From: Streptomyces sp. NBC_00654
GTDB lineage: Bacteria; Actinomycetota; Actinomycetes; Streptomycetales; Streptomycetaceae
Direction: 5' to 3'
Assembly (NCBI RefSeq): GCF_026341775.1
Contig: NZ_JAPEOB010000002.1
Location: forward strand, 2,232,001-2,296,000
DNA length: 64,000 bases
Shown: positions 1 to 8,265 of the stretch, one piece after another
How the letters are laid out: each line of letters opens with the position of its first letter
Position numbering within the stretch: the stretch's first letter is position 1
The notes under the pieces: generated by a model
The model's database searches: none
Seen by the model: only the letters and a program-made list of their open reading frames with translations
Told to the model about the DNA's origin: nothing
Position numbers and translations under genes: made by a program

Positions 1-147
1 TGCCGCACCGGATGCGCGCCCGCCCCTGATATAGGCCGCGAGCCGGTCGAGGTGCGTGTTGGAGCCGTATGACGTGTACCAGACCCGCTCGGGGCTCCGG
101 TCGGGCGGCAGCGTCGGGTCAACAGGTCGTAGGGCTTTCACGCTCAC
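1..147 (-). CDS. Gamma-glutamylcyclotransferase-fold protein, N-terminal part only
   Basis: The first 49 residues of a minus-strand gene that runs off the left edge. Reading from a GTG at 147 gives a short leader followed by VWYTSYGSNTHLDRLAAYI. The YGSN signature is typical of the GGCT/AIG2 fold, whose members cyclise or hydrolyse gamma-glutamyl compounds. A second in-frame GTG lies at 141, and I see no strong Shine-Dalgarno to decide between them. The gene lies downstream of glnA2 on the same strand, but a hairpin separates them, so it probably has its own promoter. Streptomyces relatives of this kind are sometimes annotated as histone deacetylases. Function is inferred from the motif only. 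Confidence 0.6.
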   Translation of the reverse strand, partial: MSVKALRPVDPTLPPDRSPERVWYTSYGSNTHLDRLAAYIRGGRASGAA

Positions 148-264
148 TCGTTTCTGAGGGACGCGCTCTGAGCGACGTGCTCCGGGGGACGCGCCCGGGC
201 TGCTGATGCTGATGCGTCGTACCTGATGACACAACGGTAGACGGCCCGGCGTTGCCCCGGAGAG

Positions 265-303
265 CGGCAGGGGCCCACAGCCGCGAGCCGTGGACCCCTG
301 CCG
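265..303 (-). terminator. Hairpin downstream of glnA2
   Basis: Fourteen-base arms at 265-278 and 290-303 pair with one mismatch around an 11-base loop, starting about 30 bp past the glnA2 stop. There is no clear T tract, which is usual for Streptomyces terminators. Confidence 0.55.
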
Positions 304-333
304 ACAGACCGATATCGCTGCGCCCGCCCTCTC

Positions 334-1695
334 CTACAGCACCGGCAGCAGGTTCTTCAGCTCGAAGGCCGTGACCTCGCTGCGGTACTCCTCCCACTCC
401 TGCTTCTTGTTGCGCAGGAAGAAGTCGAAGACGTGCTCCCCGAGGGTCTCGGCGACCAGTTCGCTCTTCTCCATCAGCGAGATGGCCTCGCCCAGGTTCT
501 GCGGGAGCGGCTCGATGCCCATCGCGCGGCGTTCCGCGTCGGAGAGCGCCCAGACGTCGTCGTCGGCGCCGGCCGGGAGTTCGTAGCCCTCCTCGATGCC
601 CTTGAGGCCCGCGGCGAGGAGCACCGCGTAGGTCAGGTAGGGGTTGGCGCCGGAGTCGATGGAGCGGACCTCGACGCGGGCCGAGCCGGTCTTTCCCGGC
701 TTGTACATCGGGACCCGGATCAGCGCGGAGCGGTTGTTGTGGCCCCAGCAGATGTACGAGGGGGCCTCGCCGCCCGCGCCCGCGCTGCGGGCCGAGCCGC
801 CCCAGATGCGCTTGTAGGAGTTGACCCACTGGTTCGTCACGGCGGAGATCTCCGCCGCGTGCTTGAGCAGCCCCGCGATGAAGGAACGGCCGACCTTGGA
901 GAGCTGGTACTCGGCGCCCGACTCGTAGAACGCGTTGCGGTCGCCCTCGAAGAGGGAGAGGTGGGTGTGCATGCCCGAGCCCGGGTACTCCGAGAACGGC
1001 TTCGGCATGAAGGTGGCCTGTACGCCCTGTTCCAGCGCGACCTGCTTCATGACGAGGCGGAAGGTCATGATGTTGTCGGCGGTGGAGAGCGCGTCCGCGT
1101 ACCGCAGGTCGATCTCCTGCTGGCCGGGGGCGCCCTCGTGGTGGCTGAACTCGACCGAGATGCCCATGGATTCGAGCATCGTGATCGCCTGGCGGCGGAA
1201 GTCCATGCCGACGTTCTGCGGGGTGTGGTCGAAGTAGCCGGAGCTGTCGGCGGGGGTCGGGCGGGTGCCGTTGACCGGCTTGTCCTTCAGCAGGAAGAAC
1301 TCGATCTCCGGGTGGGTGTAGAAGGTGAAGCCCAGGTCGGAGGTCTTGGCGAGGATGCGCTTGAGCACATAGCGCGGGTCCGCGAAGGACGGCGAACCGT
1401 CGGGCATCAGGATGTCGCAGAACATCCGGGCGGTGCCGGGGGCCTCCGCGCGCCACGGCAGGATCTGGAACGTCCCCGGGTCCGGCTTGGCGATCATGTC
1501 GGACTCGTACACCCGGGCGAAGCCCTCGATGGCCGACCCGTCGAAACCGATGCCTTCATCGAACGCCTGTTCCAGTTCGGCCGGGGCCACGGCAACGGAC
1601 TTCAGGAACCCGAGGACGTCGGTGAACCACAGCCGCACGAAGCGGATGTCGCGCTCCTCAAGGGTCCTGAGGACGAATTCCTGCTGCTTGTCCAT
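334..1695 (-). CDS. glnA2: Glutamine synthetase family protein (GlnA2-type, likely gamma-glutamylpolyamine synthetase)
   Basis: A 453-aa class I glutamine-synthetase fold protein starting MDKQQEFVLRTLEERDIRFV. The beta-grasp N-domain carries the GFDGSAIEGF segment. The catalytic domain shows HPEIEFFL, SHHEGAPGQQEID (metal and ammonium site), GMHTHLSL and NNRSALIRVP (ATP and glutamate contacts). The adenylylated NLYDLP loop of true GlnA is not visible, so control by GlnE is unlikely. In S. coelicolor the orthologue by resemblance, GlnA2, was reported to glutamylate polyamines rather than make glutamine for assimilation. The specific substrate is therefore inferred from the family. The start at 1695 was chosen because the conserved N-terminus begins there; the longer open frame upstream has no family resemblance. 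A GlnR-like half-site lies about 80 bp upstream. Confidence 0.88.
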   Translation of the reverse strand: MDKQQEFVLRTLEERDIRFVRLWFTDVLGFLKSVAVAPAELEQAFDEGIGFDGSAIEGFARVYESDMIAKPDPGTFQILPWRAEAPGTARMFCDILMPDGSPSFADPRYVLKRILAKTSDLGFTFYTHPEIEFFLLKDKPVNGTRPTPADSSGYFDHTPQNVGMDFRRQAITMLESMGISVEFSHHEGAPGQQEIDLRYADALSTADNIMTFRLVMKQVALEQGVQATFMPKPFSEYPGSGMHTHLSLFEGDRNAFYESGAEYQLSKVGRSFIAGLLKHAAEISAVTNQWVNSYKRIWGGSARSAGAGGEAPSYICWGHNNRSALIRVPMYKPGKTGSARVEVRSIDSGANPYLTYAVLLAAGLKGIEEGYELPAGADDDVWALSDAERRAMGIEPLPQNLGEAISLMEKSELVAETLGEHVFDFFLRNKKQEWEEYRSEVTAFELKNLLPVL

Positions 1696-1772
1696 AGCCA
1701 CATCCTTGCAGTTCAGACGGTCTGTGCACCACCGCCCGGGGTAGGGGAGGAACTCCAGTATCACGACCCGGG

Positions 1773-1788
1773 ATTTCACCCAGATTAC
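1773..1788 (-). promoter_or_regulatory. Possible GlnR box upstream of glnA2
   Basis: On the minus strand this reads GTAAT, six bases, GAAAT. The GlnR a/b half-site consensus is gTnAc-n6-GaAAc, so both pentamers differ only at the last base. I do not see a second adjacent site, so this is a candidate rather than a strong prediction. Confidence 0.3.
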
Positions 1789-1938
1789 GCACTCGATGTG
1801 AGAGAGAGCACTCGGCCACCCACTACGATCGGCGCCCATGGTGTGCACGGCACACAGCGGCCTCCGGGCCGGCCTGTGCGCACCGGTCCCCGGACCGGTT
1901 CTGTCCCTCCCAGCCCCTTCGCAGAAGGACTCGACGAC

Positions 1939-2619
1939 ATGAGCTTCGACCGCAGGTCCCGCACAGAGCAGACGCGCAACGACGACCGCGCGCGCGACCG
2001 CCGCACCCGTGTCATCGCCATAAGCCTCAGCGCCGTCGTCGTGGCCGGTCTGGTCGGCTTCGGCTCCTACATGCTGCTGGAGAAGTCCGAGGCGAAGGAG
2101 AAGCGGGAGGAGGGTGTGGCGCAGGACGCCAAGCAGACCGAGAAGGACCTGAAGGAGCTGGCGGCCGAGCCGGTCAAGGACGAGAAGACCTGGGACGCCA
2201 AGAAGCTGACCCGCAACCATGTGGCCGGGGACGTGGCCTACCCCATGAAGCCCCCGGTCGGCGGCGACCACAACCAGGCGTGGATGAACTGCGACGGCGA
2301 CGTATACGAAAAGGCCCTCCCCGACGTGAACGCCGTCCACTCCCTGGAGCACGGTTCGGTCTGGGTGACGTACAACGACAAGGCCCCCGAGGCCGATGTG
2401 AAGAAGCTCGCCGAGCGCGTCGGGGCCACGCCCTACTCGCTGATGAGCCCGTACGAGGGCCAGGCCGGGGCGATCATGCTCAGCGCCTGGGGCAAGCAGG
2501 TCACGGTGGACGGCGCGGACGACCGGCGGGTGGACCAGTTCTTCGCGAAGTACGTCCAGGGGCCGCAGACGCCGGAGCCGGGCGCGCCCTGCACCGGCGG
2601 GCTGGCGGCGCCCCAGTGA
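1939..2619 (+). CDS. DUF3105 membrane-anchored extracytoplasmic protein
   Basis: A 226-aa protein. A charged N-terminus (MSFDRRSRTEQTRND) is followed by one membrane segment at about residues 30-50 (VIAISLSAVVVAGLVGFGSY) and a Lys/Glu-rich linker. The DUF3105 domain has a conserved Cys and His pair (WMNCDGDVYE and VHSLEHGSVWVTY). The ATG at 1939 has a GAAGGA ribosome site about 10 bp upstream. The next gene starts with GTGA overlapping this stop, so the two are translationally coupled. In actinobacteria DUF3105 and DUF305 genes are often paired. The function is unknown, but Cys/His content and neighbours suggest metal handling outside the membrane. It diverges from glnA2. Confidence 0.85.
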   Translation: MSFDRRSRTEQTRNDDRARDRRTRVIAISLSAVVVAGLVGFGSYMLLEKSEAKEKREEGVAQDAKQTEKDLKELAAEPVKDEKTWDAKKLTRNHVAGDVAYPMKPPVGGDHNQAWMNCDGDVYEKALPDVNAVHSLEHGSVWVTYNDKAPEADVKKLAERVGATPYSLMSPYEGQAGAIMLSAWGKQVTVDGADDRRVDQFFAKYVQGPQTPEPGAPCTGGLAAPQ

Positions 2620-3365
2620 CCCCGGAGCCCGACGGCGATTCGCGGCCCGACGGCGGTACGCGGCCCGGCAGGCGTACGTGGTGGGTGGCGAGCTCCGCCG
2701 TGGCGCTCGCGGTCCTGTTCGCGGGGGTGGCGACCATCGCCTCCGCGCGGGACGACGGGCCGGACCCGGCCCCCGGCGGAAGCGGCGCGGAACGGCTGCG
2801 GGTGCCGTCGGCCGCCTCCGCCGACGCGGGTTTCGCCCGTGACATGGCGGTCCACCACCAGCAGGCCGTGGAGATGTCCTTCATCGTGCGCGACCGCACG
2901 CAGGACGAGGAGGTGCGCCGGCTCGCGTACGACATCGCCAACACCCAGGCCAACCAGCGGGGCATGCTGCTCGGCTGGCTGGATCTGTGGGAACTGCCGA
3001 AGGTCGCCCCGGACGGGCGGCCGCCCATGGCGTGGATGGCCCCGGGCAGCGGCGGGCACCAGGGGCACGGCATGGCGGGGATGACCGGGCCGGCCGGCAA
3101 GGACGGCGCCCTCATGCCCGGCATGGCCACCAGGGCCGAGCTGGAGGAGCTGCGCACGCTCGACGGCGAGCGTGCCGAGGTCTTCTACCTCCAGCTGATG
3201 ACCGACCACCACAAGGGCGGCGTCGCCATGGCCGAGGGGTGCGCCGGGCTGTGCACCGTACCGGCGGAACAGCGGCTCGCCCGTGGCATGGCCGAGGCCC
3301 AGCAGTCCGAGCTGGACCTGATGGCGGACATGCTGGCGGCGCGAGGGGCGAAGCCACGCTCCTGA
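2616..3365 (+). CDS. DUF305 (CopM-like) membrane-anchored protein
   Basis: A 249-aa protein starting at GTG 2616, which overlaps the preceding TGA by four bases. One N-terminal membrane anchor (WWVASSAVALAVLFAG) precedes a DUF305 four-helix domain with the duplicated signature DMAVHHQQAVEMS and LMTDHHKGGVAMAE. A His/Met-rich loop between them contains GHQGHGMAGM. DUF305 proteins include the periplasmic copper binder CopM, and the His/Met clusters are typical soft-metal ligands. With DUF3105 upstream and a copper oxidase gene 1.3 kb downstream, a role in extracytoplasmic copper binding is a reasonable inference. The end of the gene is partly duplicated just past the stop (3350-3373 and 3382-3405). 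Confidence 0.85.
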   Translation: MTPEPDGDSRPDGGTRPGRRTWWVASSAVALAVLFAGVATIASARDDGPDPAPGGSGAERLRVPSAASADAGFARDMAVHHQQAVEMSFIVRDRTQDEEVRRLAYDIANTQANQRGMLLGWLDLWELPKVAPDGRPPMAWMAPGSGGHQGHGMAGMTGPAGKDGALMPGMATRAELEELRTLDGERAEVFYLQLMTDHHKGGVAMAEGCAGLCTVPAEQRLARGMAEAQQSELDLMADMLAARGAKPRS

Positions 3366-3405
3366 GGCGTCGCGGCGCCTCGAAACCACGCTCCTGAGCC
3401 GTCGC
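3350..3405 (+). repeat. 24-bp direct repeat across the DUF305 stop codon
   Basis: Bases 3350-3373 and 3382-3405 are identical except for two positions (32-bp period). The first copy contains the last codons and stop of the DUF305 gene. A small GAGGCG/CGCCTC hairpin lies at 3364-3381. Confidence 0.6.
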
Positions 3406-3524
3406 ATCACCTCCCGTACACACCCGAACGGGTGATAGCGGTCGCGTGCTCCGGGCGGGCCCACGACGATGGGTTCGCTCGGGGCCGTACGGCAGTGCCC
3501 ACCGGCACGCAGGAGGAATCCCCC

Positions 3525-3950
3525 ATGACGACCGCCAGAGACATCATGCATTCCGGAGCCCAGTGGATCCCCGCCCACGAGACGCTCGACCGCGCCGCGC
3601 AGCTGATGCGCGAGCACAACGTGGGCGCGCTGCCCATCTCCGCCAACGGTGACCGGGACCGGATGGTCGGCATCCTCACGGACCGGGACATCGTCGTCGA
3701 CTGTGTGGCGAAGGGTCACGATCCGTCGAAGGTGACCGCGGGCGAACTCGCCCAGGGCACGCCGCGCTGGATCGACGCGGGCGCGGGCGTGGACGCGGTG
3801 CTGGAGGAGATGCAGACGCACCGGATCCGCCGGCTTCCGGTGGTGGAGAACAAGATGCTGATCGGCATGATCAGCGAGGCCGACCTCGCGCAGCATCTCT
3901 CCGAGGAACAGATCGCCGGCTGGGCGGAGAAGGTCTACGCACGCGGCTGA
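3525..3950 (+). CDS. CBS-domain protein
   Basis: A 141-aa protein made of two CBS motifs: MTTARDIMHSGAQWIPAHET with VGILTDRDIVV at residues 1-60, and WIDAGAGVDAVLEEM with RRLPVVENKMLIGMISEADLA near residues 80-130. Paired CBS motifs bind adenosyl ligands (AMP, ATP, NAD, SAM) and act as energy or redox sensors. Small stand-alone forms resemble hypoxic response protein 1 of mycobacteria. The ATG at 3525 has a perfect AGGAGG at 3511-3516, which outranks the upstream in-frame ATG at 3432. It seems to be monocistronic, between the DUF305 gene and the CsoR-like operator. Ligand and target are unknown. Confidence 0.88.
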   Translation: MTTARDIMHSGAQWIPAHETLDRAAQLMREHNVGALPISANGDRDRMVGILTDRDIVVDCVAKGHDPSKVTAGELAQGTPRWIDAGAGVDAVLEEMQTHRIRRLPVVENKMLIGMISEADLAQHLSEEQIAGWAEKVYARG

Positions 3951-4091
3951 GCCCCGGAGCGACCGAGTCGCCGAGCCGCTGTGCCGCTGAGCCACCGCGC
4001 CCTGAACCCCTGGACCACGGAGCCGCTGTACCGAGAGCCCGTGGCCCGGTACCCCTTCGCCGGAAGGAGTACTGGGCCACCCTCCCGCCCC

Positions 4092-4108
4092 TATACCCGG
4101 TAGGGGTA
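4092..4108 (+). promoter_or_regulatory. CsoR-like copper operator, overlapping a TATACC -10
   Basis: The sequence TATACCCGGTAGGGGTA is an imperfect palindrome of C and G runs flanked by TA, the general form of CsoR-family operators. Its first hexamer TATACC could serve as the -10 box for the gene starting at 4119, so a bound repressor would block transcription directly. The call rests on pattern and on the copper oxidase two genes on. Confidence 0.6.
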
Positions 4109-4118
4109 GGGTGCGGGC

Positions 4119-4595
4119 ATGGCCGGTCAGGGGAAGAGGCACGCGACGTACGGGCGGCTGCTGCTGCTCGCCGCGCTGCTCTTCGGGATCGTCACCATGC
4201 ATACGGTCGGTCATCCCGCCGAGCACGCCGCTCCGGCCTCCGGGATGACCGCGGCACATGAGGTGCCCGCGGGCGACCCGGTGGCGCATCCGTCCACAGC
4301 CGCACCCGCCGCGGGACTCGCCGCGTCCGCCGGAGGACCCGTCGCGCCCCTCGCCGCGGCTCTCGACGCGCACTCCCCCGACGGTGGGCCGATGAGCGGC
4401 ATGGACCCCCTCTCGGTCTGTCTCGCCGTCCTCGGCGCCTGGGGCCTGGCTCTGCTCGGTTCCTGGCTGCTCGGGCTCCGTGCCCTCGGCCGGCCGCTCG
4501 GTGCGGCGGCGGGCGAGCGGCGGCTGCGGGCCCTGTGGCCGGACCCACCACCCCGCACATCCGTGCTCGCCCAGGTGTCGGTGCTGCGTATTTAG
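4119..4595 (+). CDS. DUF6153-like small membrane protein
   Basis: A 158-aa protein with an N-terminal hydrophobic segment (YGRLLLLAALLFGIVTMHTV) as signal anchor. An Ala/Pro/His-rich external stretch contains scattered His and Met (HPAEHAAP, MTAAHE, MSGMDP). A second membrane helix follows at about residues 105-130 (AWGLALLGSWLLGLRAL), then a basic tail. Proteins of this layout are common in Streptomyces next to copper and DUF305 genes. The gene lies directly behind the CsoR-like operator and 66 bp before the multicopper oxidase, so both are probably one copper-controlled operon. The family name is a recollection from overall form; the function is not established. Confidence 0.75.
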   Translation: MAGQGKRHATYGRLLLLAALLFGIVTMHTVGHPAEHAAPASGMTAAHEVPAGDPVAHPSTAAPAAGLAASAGGPVAPLAAALDAHSPDGGPMSGMDPLSVCLAVLGAWGLALLGSWLLGLRALGRPLGAAAGERRLRALWPDPPPRTSVLAQVSVLRI

Positions 4596-4661
4596 GAGCG
4601 GGCGCTCTCCTCCGCCCTCCCCTTACCCAGCACACGATCTCGCCTTGAGGTGCACTCAGTC

Positions 4662-6275
4662 ATGCCCACCAAGCCCACCCGGCGCGCCGTGCTCGGCGCC
4701 GCCCTCGCCGTCGCCGGCAGCGGAGTTCTGGCCGCCTGTTCCGATGACGCGCCGACCGGTCCGTCCTCCGGCGCGAAGGCCGATGACCTCTTCGTGTCGC
4801 CCGACGGCAAGGAGGTCGCCGCCGCCGAGGCCGAGCGGGGCTCCGGCCCCGTACGGAAGGTCTCGCTCACCGCCACCCCCGCCCGCCTCGATCTGGGCGG
4901 CGGGCGCACCGTCAGCTCCTGGGCGTACGGGGACCGGCTGCCCGGCCGCGAGGTCCGGGTCACCGCCGGTGACACCCTGGCGCTCACCCTCGCCAACCAT
5001 CTGCCGCAGCCGACCTCGCTGCACTGGCACGGTCTGGCCCTGCGCAACGACATGGACGGGGTCCCCGGGCTGACGCAGCGGGACATCGCGCCGGGCGCGG
5101 ACTTCACCTACCGGTTCGCGGTGCCGCACCCGGGGACGTACTGGTTCCATCCGCACTCGGGCGTCCAGCAGGACCGCGGGCTGTACGCCCCGCTGATCGT
5201 CGAGGACCCGAAGGAGCCGCTCGCGTACGACAAGGAGTGGGTCGTCGTCCTCGACGACTGGGTCGACGGGGTCGACGGCTCCACCCCGGACGCGGTCCTG
5301 GCCGAGCTGCGCCGGGGCATGGGCGGCGACGACTCCGGAGACGGCGGCGGCTCCGGGGACGGCGGTACGGAGCACGGCGGCATGGACCACGGCGGCGGGC
5401 ACGACATGTCGAAGACGCCCTCCGAGGGCGAGGGCGGCGGGCCCTCGCGGATGATGATGGGCGCCACCAGCCCGCTGCTCGGCGGCGACGCGGGCGATGT
5501 CGCCTATCCGCACTACCTGGTCAACGGGCGCACCGCGCGGGACCCGTCCGCCTTCTCCGCGCGGCCCGGCGACCGGATCCGGCTGCGGATCATCAACGCG
5601 GGCGGCGACACCGCGTTCCGTGTCGCGCTCGGCGGTCACCGGATGACGGTGACGCACACCGACGGCTTCCCGGTCCGGCACACCACCACCGACGCGCTGC
5701 TGCTCGGGATGGGTGAGCGGTACGACGTACTGGTCACCGCCGGGGACGGGGTGTTCCCGCTGACCGCGCTCGCCGAGGGCAAGAAGGCGTCGGCGATGGC
5801 GCTGCTGCGGACCGGCGGGGGTGCCGCGCCCGCCGCCTCCGTACGGCCCCGGGAGCTGGACGGGAAGCTGGTGCAGGCGGGCCGGCTGGTGCCGGACGAG
5901 TCGGTGGCACTGCCCGCCCGCGCGCCGGACCGGACCCTGCGCATCCGGCTCACCGGCGGCATGGCCGCGTACGACTGGGCCTTCGACGCGAAGCCGTACA
6001 CCACGGGTCAGCGGCGTCCGGTCGAGGCCGGGGAACGGATCCGGCTGGTGTTCGACAACGCGACGGCGATGTGGCATCCGCTGCATCTGCACGGCCACAC
6101 CTTCGCGATGGCCGGCAACGCCGCCGGGGCCCGCAAGGACACCGCGATCGTTCTGCCGCACCGCTCGCTGACCGTGGACTTCGACGCCGACAACCCGGGG
6201 CTGTGGATGCTGCACTGCCACAACGTCTACCACGCGGAGGCGGGCATGATGACGGTCCTCGGCTACCGCCGCTGA
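4662..6275 (+). CDS. Three-domain multicopper oxidase, Tat-type lipoprotein
   Basis: A 537-aa secreted oxidase. The N-terminus has a twin-arginine-like start (TRRAVLGAALAVAGSG) and a lipobox LAAC with Cys26, so it is probably exported folded and lipid-anchored. All four copper motifs are present: HWHG at 121-124, HPH at 163-165, HPLHLHGH at 472-479 and HCHNVYH at 518-524 with downstream Met as type 1 site. The length fits three-domain laccase/CueO forms rather than the 340-aa two-domain Streptomyces SLAC. A Gly/His/Met-rich insert at about residues 225-270 (EHGGMDHGGGHDM) resembles the copper-binding insert of CueO. Cuprous oxidation for detoxification is the likely role. ATG 4662 was preferred to GTG 4650 because the GAGG lies upstream of it. 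Confidence 0.9.
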   Translation: MPTKPTRRAVLGAALAVAGSGVLAACSDDAPTGPSSGAKADDLFVSPDGKEVAAAEAERGSGPVRKVSLTATPARLDLGGGRTVSSWAYGDRLPGREVRVTAGDTLALTLANHLPQPTSLHWHGLALRNDMDGVPGLTQRDIAPGADFTYRFAVPHPGTYWFHPHSGVQQDRGLYAPLIVEDPKEPLAYDKEWVVVLDDWVDGVDGSTPDAVLAELRRGMGGDDSGDGGGSGDGGTEHGGMDHGGGHDMSKTPSEGEGGGPSRMMMGATSPLLGGDAGDVAYPHYLVNGRTARDPSAFSARPGDRIRLRIINAGGDTAFRVALGGHRMTVTHTDGFPVRHTTTDALLLGMGERYDVLVTAGDGVFPLTALAEGKKASAMALLRTGGGAAPAASVRPRELDGKLVQAGRLVPDESVALPARAPDRTLRIRLTGGMAAYDWAFDAKPYTTGQRRPVEAGERIRLVFDNATAMWHPLHLHGHTFAMAGNAAGARKDTAIVLPHRSLTVDFDADNPGLWMLHCHNVYHAEAGMMTVLGYRR

Positions 6276-6387
6276 GCCTCTTCACGGTGGGCCCCGACGC
6301 CCGTTCCTGATGGGCCACGAGGCCCGTTCCTGGTGGGCCCCGACGTTTTCTCGCGGGCCCGCCAGGACATCGCGTCAGAAAGACGAT

Positions 6388-6393
6388 TACACT
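6388..6393 (+). promoter_or_regulatory. -10 element TACACT, leaderless nadE transcript likely
   Basis: TACACT ends 7 bp before the GTG of nadE and no ribosome site lies between, so the start codon would be at or very near the 5' end of the mRNA. I see no convincing -35. The region from 6280 to 6350 holds short direct repeats of the type CCCGTTCCTG(A/G)TGGGCC. Confidence 0.45.
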
Positions 6394-6400
6394 GGGCGGC

Positions 6401-8155
6401 GTGCCTCAACTACGCCTCGCACTGAATCAGATCGACTCGACCGTCGGTGACCTCACCGGCAACGCCGAGGCGATCGTCCACTGGACCCGGCACGCCGCCG
6501 AGCAGGGCGCCCATCTGGTGGCCTTCCCCGAGATGGTGCTGACCGGATACCCCGTCGAGGACCTGGCCCTGCGGTCGTCCTTCGTCGAGGCGTCGCGGGA
6601 CGCGCTGCGCGCGCTCGCCGCGCGTCTCGACGCGGAGGGCTTCGGCGAACTGCCGGTCGTCGTCGGATACCTCGACCGCTCGGAGTCGGCCGCGCCGCGC
6701 TTCGGCCAGCCCTCCGGCTCGCCGCGCAACGCCGCCGCGGTGCTGCACCGCGGGCGGATCGCGCTGAACTTCGCCAAGCACCACCTGCCCAACTACGGGG
6801 TCTTCGACGAGTTCCGGTACTTCGTGCGGGGCGACTCGATGCCCGTCGTACGGGTGCACGGTGTCGATGTGGCCCTCGCGATCTGCGAGGACCTCTGGCA
6901 GGACGGTGGCCGGGTCCCGGCCGCCCGGTCCGCCGGGGCCGGGCTGCTGCTGTCGATCAACGCCTCGCCGTACGAGCGGGACAAGGACGACACCCGTCTC
7001 GAACTGGTCCGCAAGCGGGCCCAGGAGGCCGGCTGCACCACCGCCTACCTGGCGATGATCGGCGGGCAGGACGAGCTGGTCTTCGACGGTGACTCGATCG
7101 TCGTCGACAAGCAGGGCGAGGTCATCGCCCGTGCCCCGCAGTTCGCCGAGGGCAGTGTGATCCTCGATCTGGATCTGCCGGCCGCCGCGGCCGAGGCACC
7201 GTCCGGGGTCGTGGACGACGGGCTGCGGATCGACCATGTCGTGCTCTCCGAGGATCCTCTCGCCCCGTACGAGCCGGAGCTGGCCGGCGGCTACGCCGAG
7301 CGGCTCGACGCCGACGAGGAGATCTACTCGGCGCTGGTCGTCGGGCTGCGCGCGTACGCCGCGAAGAACGGGTTCAGCAGCGTGCTGATCGGGCTCTCCG
7401 GCGGCATCGACTCGGCGCTGGTCGCGGCCATCGCGTGCGACGCGCTCGGCGCGTCGCACGTGTACGGCGTCTCGATGCCGTCGAAGTACTCCTCGGACCA
7501 CTCCAAGGGCGACGCGGCCGAGCTGGCCCGCCGTACCGGGCTGAACTTCCGCACCGTACCGATCGAGCCCATGTTCGACGCGTACATGGGGTCGCTGGAG
7601 CTGACCGGTCTGGCCGAGGAGAACCTCCAGGCGCGGCTGCGCGGCACGATGCTGATGGCGATCTCCAACCAGGAGGGCCAGATCGTGCTCGCGCCGGGCA
7701 ACAAGTCCGAGCTGGCGGTCGGCTACTCGACGCTGTACGGCGACGCCGTCGGCGCGTACGGACCGATCAAGGACGTGTACAAGTCCTCCGTCTTCCGGCT
7801 CGCCAAGTGGCGCAACCGGGCCGCCGAGGAGCGCGGGCAGACCCCGCCGATCCCGGAGGCGTCGATCACCAAGCCGCCCAGCGCCGAGCTGCGGCCCGGC
7901 CAGGTCGACTCGGACTCGCTGCCCGACTACGACGTACTGGACCGGATCCTGGAGCTGTACGTCGACCGGGACCAGGGCCTGGAGGCGATCGTGGCGGCCG
8001 GGTTCGACGCGGCGCTGGTCGCGAGGACGCTGCGGATGGTGGACACCGCGGAGTACAAGCGGCGGCAGTACCCGCCGGGCACGAAGATCTCGCCCAAGGG
8101 CTTCGGCAAGGACCGGCGGCTGCCGATCACGAACCGGTGGCGCGAGTCGGAGTGA
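6401..8155 (+). CDS. nadE: Glutamine-dependent NAD+ synthetase
   Basis: A 584-aa two-domain enzyme making NAD from deamido-NAD, ATP and glutamine (EC 6.3.5.1), the last step of NAD synthesis. The N-terminal nitrilase-type glutaminase domain (1-270) has the Glu-Lys-Cys triad at Glu44 (FPEMVLTGYP), Lys126 (NFAKHHLPNYG) and Cys162 (AICEDLWQDG). The C-terminal ATP-pyrophosphatase domain has the SGGIDSAL P-loop at 333-340 and the APGNKSELAVGYSTLYGD segment. The length fits the shorter class rather than the 680-aa mycobacterial form. The GTG start at 6401 gives the conserved PQLRLALNQI beginning. A strong hairpin follows. Confidence 0.96.
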   Translation: MPQLRLALNQIDSTVGDLTGNAEAIVHWTRHAAEQGAHLVAFPEMVLTGYPVEDLALRSSFVEASRDALRALAARLDAEGFGELPVVVGYLDRSESAAPRFGQPSGSPRNAAAVLHRGRIALNFAKHHLPNYGVFDEFRYFVRGDSMPVVRVHGVDVALAICEDLWQDGGRVPAARSAGAGLLLSINASPYERDKDDTRLELVRKRAQEAGCTTAYLAMIGGQDELVFDGDSIVVDKQGEVIARAPQFAEGSVILDLDLPAAAAEAPSGVVDDGLRIDHVVLSEDPLAPYEPELAGGYAERLDADEEIYSALVVGLRAYAAKNGFSSVLIGLSGGIDSALVAAIACDALGASHVYGVSMPSKYSSDHSKGDAAELARRTGLNFRTVPIEPMFDAYMGSLELTGLAEENLQARLRGTMLMAISNQEGQIVLAPGNKSELAVGYSTLYGDAVGAYGPIKDVYKSSVFRLAKWRNRAAEERGQTPPIPEASITKPPSAELRPGQVDSDSLPDYDVLDRILELYVDRDQGLEAIVAAGFDAALVARTLRMVDTAEYKRRQYPPGTKISPKGFGKDRRLPITNRWRESE

Positions 8156-8174
8156 CGCGGGGACGACGGCCGGG

Positions 8175-8209
8175 GCGGCCGCCGGAGGGCTCGGACCTCC
8201 GGCGGCCGC
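8175..8209. terminator. Bidirectional hairpin between nadE and the MFS gene
   Basis: Perfect 14-bp arms at 8175-8188 and 8196-8209 with a 7-base loop lie between two convergent genes. Confidence 0.8.
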
Positions 8210-8265
8210 TCCGTTATCCGTCGCCGCGGGCCGCCCCGTTCACCGTCGCCGCGGCCGCTCCGCTC

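Noticed and set aside
119..1456. Long minus-strand open frame over glnA2 in another frame
   Set aside because: Arg/Gly/Pro-rich translation without motifs; it is a high-GC shadow of the glutamine-synthetase gene.
433..1938. Very long N-terminal extension of the DUF3105 frame
   Set aside because: The extension is antisense to glnA2 and has no protein features; the real start at 1939 has a ribosome site.
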